NCBI RefSeq assembly: GCF_000153405.2
Contig: NC_020802.1
Span: 2,127,883 to 2,191,882, forward strand
Reading direction: 5' to 3'
Origin: Psychromonas sp. CNPT3
GTDB taxonomy: Bacteria; Pseudomonadota; Gammaproteobacteria; Enterobacterales; Psychromonadaceae
Length of the DNA: 64,000 bases
Part shown: positions 61,401-64,000 of the stretch, in pieces
Numbering within the stretch: the stretch's first letter is position 1
Layout: every line of letters starts with the position of its first letter
Made by a program: the position numbers and the translations under genes
Notes under the pieces: model-generated
Databases searched by the model: none
What the model was told of the DNA's origin: nothing
Seen by the model: the letters and a program-made list of their open reading frames with translations, nothing else

Positions 61401-62452
61401 TGGCTTTTATTAATGCAAGCTCTCCCCATCAACGTCGTCAACGTAAAACATCTGAAATTATGCGCTGGGTTATACTCTGTTTAATTCCTGGTGTTGCAAT
61501 ACAAAGTTATTATTTTGGTTTTTCCAATCTGATCCAGATTTTTATTGCGGCCGCAACGGCGTTACTCAGTGAAGCTGCGATTTTGCACCTACGTAAACGC
61601 CCGATTGCCCGTATCCTAAAAGATAACACCGCATTATTAACGGCCATTTTAATTGCCATCTCGATCCCCCCTCTTTCTCCTTGGTGGGTCGTTGTGATCG
61701 GCTGCGTTTTTGCCATTGTTTTTGTAAAACAGCTTTATGGTGGCCTAGGTCAAAATATTTTTAATCCGGCAATGGCAGCCTACGTACTTTTATTGATAGC
61801 ATTCCCCGTACAAATGACATCATGGCTCCCCATGCATGAATTACAAAGTATTGAGATATCCTTTTTAGATCAGCTACGCTGCATTTTCACAGGCTTTACT
61901 GCCGATGGTTATTCATTGCAACAATTAACCAGCAATATTGATGGTTTAAGCATGGCAACCCCTCTCGACAGCACTAAAACAGCACTCAATTCAGGTTTTA
62001 TTATGCCTGAAATTCTGCGCAGTGATATTTTTAAGCATTCATCATGGCAAGCAATTCAATGGGTTAATGTTGGTTTTTTATTCGGTGGCTGTGTTTTATT
62101 ATATAAACGTATTATTCAATTCACTATCCCTTTAAGCTTCTTATTAGGCCTGATTTTCTTCTCTTTTGTGGCTTTTGCTTACGCTCCAGACTTAAATCCC
62201 ACCCCTGTTTTCCATCTTTTATCTGGTGCGACTATGCTCGGTTGCTTTTTTATCTTAACCGATCCGGTAAGCGCCTCAACGACACAAAAAGGACGTATTA
62301 TATATGCATTACTTATCGCGTTACTGGTTGTTTTGATCCGTAATGTTGGCGGTTACCCTGATGCACTTGCTTTTGCGGTATTACTGGCGAATATGTGCGT
62401 GCCTTTGATTGATTATTATAGCCAGCCTAAAGTTTATGGAGAACGTTCATAA
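61400..62452 (+). CDS. rnfD: Rnf complex subunit D
   Basis: 350-residue membrane subunit homologous to NqrB with about nine to ten spans. The FMN-accepting Thr is T187 in SMATPLD, the same position as in V. cholerae RnfD. It overlaps rnfC and rnfG by one base each (TAATG). Confidence 0.97.
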   Translation: MAFINASSPHQRRQRKTSEIMRWVILCLIPGVAIQSYYFGFSNLIQIFIAAATALLSEAAILHLRKRPIARILKDNTALLTAILIAISIPPLSPWWVVVIGCVFAIVFVKQLYGGLGQNIFNPAMAAYVLLLIAFPVQMTSWLPMHELQSIEISFLDQLRCIFTGFTADGYSLQQLTSNIDGLSMATPLDSTKTALNSGFIMPEILRSDIFKHSSWQAIQWVNVGFLFGGCVLLYKRIIQFTIPLSFLLGLIFFSFVAFAYAPDLNPTPVFHLLSGATMLGCFFILTDPVSASTTQKGRIIYALLIALLVVLIRNVGGYPDALAFAVLLANMCVPLIDYYSQPKVYGERS

Positions 62453-63084
62453 TGCTATCTACCATCCGCCAAAATGCACTGTTGTTAGCCGGTTTTGCTA
62501 TTATCTGTACTGGCGCTGTTGCCGTTGTGAATCAACTCACTAAACCTATCATTGCGCAGCAAGAAGAAAAAGCATTACTCAATACAATAGAGCAGCTGAT
62601 CCCCGCCTCACTTTATGACAATGATATCGTCAATAGTTGCTTCCTTGTGGAAGACTCAGAATTACTGGGTAAAGGCATACAACAAAAAGTATTTGTTGCT
62701 AAAAAATCTAAACTTCCCGTTGCATTAATGTTAGAAAGTAGTACGTTTAGAGGCTATTCGGGCGAAATAAAACTGGCAATCGGTATTTTTGAAAATGGCA
62801 CTTTAGCGGGTGTTCGTGTATTACATCATACTGAAACACCGGGACTCGGTGATAAAATTCAATATAACAAATCGCGTTGGATCGATGTTTTTAAAGGTAA
62901 ATCTTATCAAAACTCACAAGAAAAACGCTGGGAAGTTAAAAAGTATGGAGGCGATATTGACGCTTTTACAGGTGCCACAATCACCCCACGCGCCGTTACT
63001 TTGGCGATCCGAGATGCCTTAATTTATTTTCAAAAAAATAGAGATTTCCTCTTTAATCAAGCACCTAATTGTGGGAGTAAATAA
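62452..63084 (+). CDS. rnfG: Rnf complex subunit G
   Basis: 210 residues, NqrC-like: one N-terminal span (about 9-27) and a periplasmic FMN domain with the TGAT motif at about 173-176 ([13 protein letters not shown]), target of ApbE. The TPGLGDKI motif before it is conserved. It overlaps the genes on both sides by one base. Confidence 0.97.
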   Translation: MLSTIRQNALLLAGFAIICTGAVAVVNQLTKPIIAQQEEKALLNTIEQLIPASLYDNDIVNSCFLVEDSELLGKGIQQKVFVAKKSKLPVALMLESSTFRGYSGEIKLAIGIFENGTLAGVRVLHHTETPGLGDKIQYNKSRWIDVFKGKSYQNSQEKRWEVKKYGGDIDAFTGATITPRAVTLAIRDALIYFQKNRDFLFNQAPNCGSK

Positions 63085-63818
63085 TGTCTAACGAAAATAC
63101 GGATATTAACGAAAATCCTACTGAAATAGAAAAGTCTGTGTATAAAGAATTATTGCTACAGGGACTATGGAAAAACAATCCCGGTATAGTGCAATTACTG
63201 GGCCTTTGTCCTTTGCTCGCCGTAACCAACACAATGACCAATGCACTGGGACTCGGCATTGCCACTCTCTTCGTATTGATAGCTTCAAATACGCTGATTT
63301 CCTTAATACGCCATCATGTCACCAAAGCTATTCGTATCCCAATTTTTGTCATGATCATTGCATCTCTTGTCACCTGTGTACAACTGCTCATGAATGCATT
63401 TACCTATGAGCTCTACCTTTCCTTAGGTATTTTTATTCCATTGATCGTTACCAACTGTATTATTATTGGGCGCGCCGAAGCCTTTGCCTCTAAAAATAGT
63501 GTCGCACATGCAGCCTTTGATGGTTTAACCATGGGCCTAGGCTTTACAGCGGTTCTGCTGTTGCTTGGCACCGTGCGTGAAATACTCGCGCAAGGGACTC
63601 TGTTTGATGGTATTGAAACCCTGTTAGGTGATTGGGCAAAAACACTGACTTACACTTTATACAGTAGTGATACCAGCTTTTTATTAGCGGCTCTGCCACC
63701 GGGTGCGTTTATTATTATGGGGCTTATCCTTGCTTTAAAAAATAGTATCGATAACAAAGTGAAGAATAAACAAAAGAGTACATTAAATCATTGCTCTGTG
63801 AATTCGAGCGTTAAATGA
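63084..63818 (+). CDS. rnfE: Rnf complex subunit E
   Basis: 244-residue membrane subunit homologous to NqrD with six spans. [19 protein letters not shown] and [16 protein letters not shown] are the Cys-bearing motifs. The polar C-terminal tail is slightly longer than usual. It overlaps nth by four bases (ATGA). Confidence 0.97.
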   Translation: MSNENTDINENPTEIEKSVYKELLLQGLWKNNPGIVQLLGLCPLLAVTNTMTNALGLGIATLFVLIASNTLISLIRHHVTKAIRIPIFVMIIASLVTCVQLLMNAFTYELYLSLGIFIPLIVTNCIIIGRAEAFASKNSVAHAAFDGLTMGLGFTAVLLLLGTVREILAQGTLFDGIETLLGDWAKTLTYTLYSSDTSFLLAALPPGAFIIMGLILALKNSIDNKVKNKQKSTLNHCSVNSSVK

Positions 63819-64000
63819 ATCAATTAAAACGCGTCACATTACTCACTCGTCTACGCGATCAGAACCCGCATCCAGAGACAGAGTTAAATTACAGTAGTCC
63901 CTTTGAATTACTCGTAGCCGTCACCCTATCGGCACAAGCAACTGATGTCAGCGTTAATAAAGCAACTGATAAGTTATTTCCCATAGCCAATACGGCGCAG
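63815..64000 (+). CDS. nth: Endonuclease III, N-terminal part (runs off the window)
   Basis: 62 codons to the window edge, starting [24 protein letters not shown] and continuing into [22 protein letters not shown], the N-terminal helices of endonuclease III. It is a base-excision DNA glycosylase/AP lyase acting on oxidised pyrimidines. The catalytic Lys and Fe-S Cys lie beyond the window. rnfE-nth is a conserved pair. Confidence 0.95.
   Translation, partial: MNQLKRVTLLTRLRDQNPHPETELNYSSPFELLVAVTLSAQATDVSVNKATDKLFPIANTAQ

Overview
The window is about 64 kb of AT-rich chromosomal DNA from a gammaproteobacterium. Almost every gene is a core gene in a conserved order, and the proteins resemble those of marine Alteromonadales and Vibrionales. 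Na+-NQR and Rnf together, a leucyl-transferase of the Bpt family in place of aat, CheV, and the block nqr-apbE-nqrM beside bolA fit a Psychromonas-like marine bacterium. The genus is an inference; the class is well supported.

Layout. 1-0.8 kb: the last codons of smrB, then sixA and a 46-codon membrane peptide. 0.96-7.9 kb: a tightly overlapping MoxR/DUF58/VWA operon of the Bat (aerotolerance) type. 8.3-12.4 kb: a general L-amino-acid ABC transporter (aapJQMP). 12.9-13.5 kb: the acetate transporter satP. 13.5-16.7 kb: a basic-amino-acid ABC transporter on the minus strand, with an ARG-box pair upstream. 17.7-20.3 kb: pnp and rpsO. 20.8-22.1 kb: the serine transporter sdaC. 22.8-34.7 kb: the transcription/translation block, read on the minus strand as ftsH-folP-glmM-secG-tRNA-Leu(GAG)-tRNA-fMet-rimP-nusA-infB-rbfA-truB; with rpsO-pnp this is the Escherichia coli order, here with sdaC and a small gene inserted between truB and rpsO. 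34.8-41.7 kb: rlmE, yhbY, greA, a TatD-family gene, prfC, an RRM protein, dcd, a cold-shock protein and a YaiI-family gene. 41.9-49.6 kb: nqrABCDEF-apbE-nqrM with bolA. 49.7-53.5 kb: bpt, infA, clpA and clpS, an N-degron cluster. 53.7-57.4 kb: cheV and the anaerobic ribonucleotide reductase nrdDG. 57.7-64 kb: rnfABCDGE and the start of nth.

How it fits together. The window holds both ion-translocating quinone/ferredoxin redox complexes together with the flavin transferase (ApbE) and maturation factor (NqrM) they need. It also holds most of the translation initiation and ribosome maturation set. The nrdDG promoter appears to carry a perfect FNR site at about -41.5 and a pair of NrdR boxes, and the basic-amino-acid transporter carries a pair of ARG boxes.

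I found no phage, CRISPR array, toxin system or defence island. The non-routine content is a 161-bp MITE-like repeat in three copies (upstream of satP, between infB and rbfA, and abutting the nqrM stop codon), degenerate partial copies of the initiator tRNA downstream of the real one, a 138-bp repeat array inside rnfC, and a gene-poor gap at 16.8-17.7 kb.
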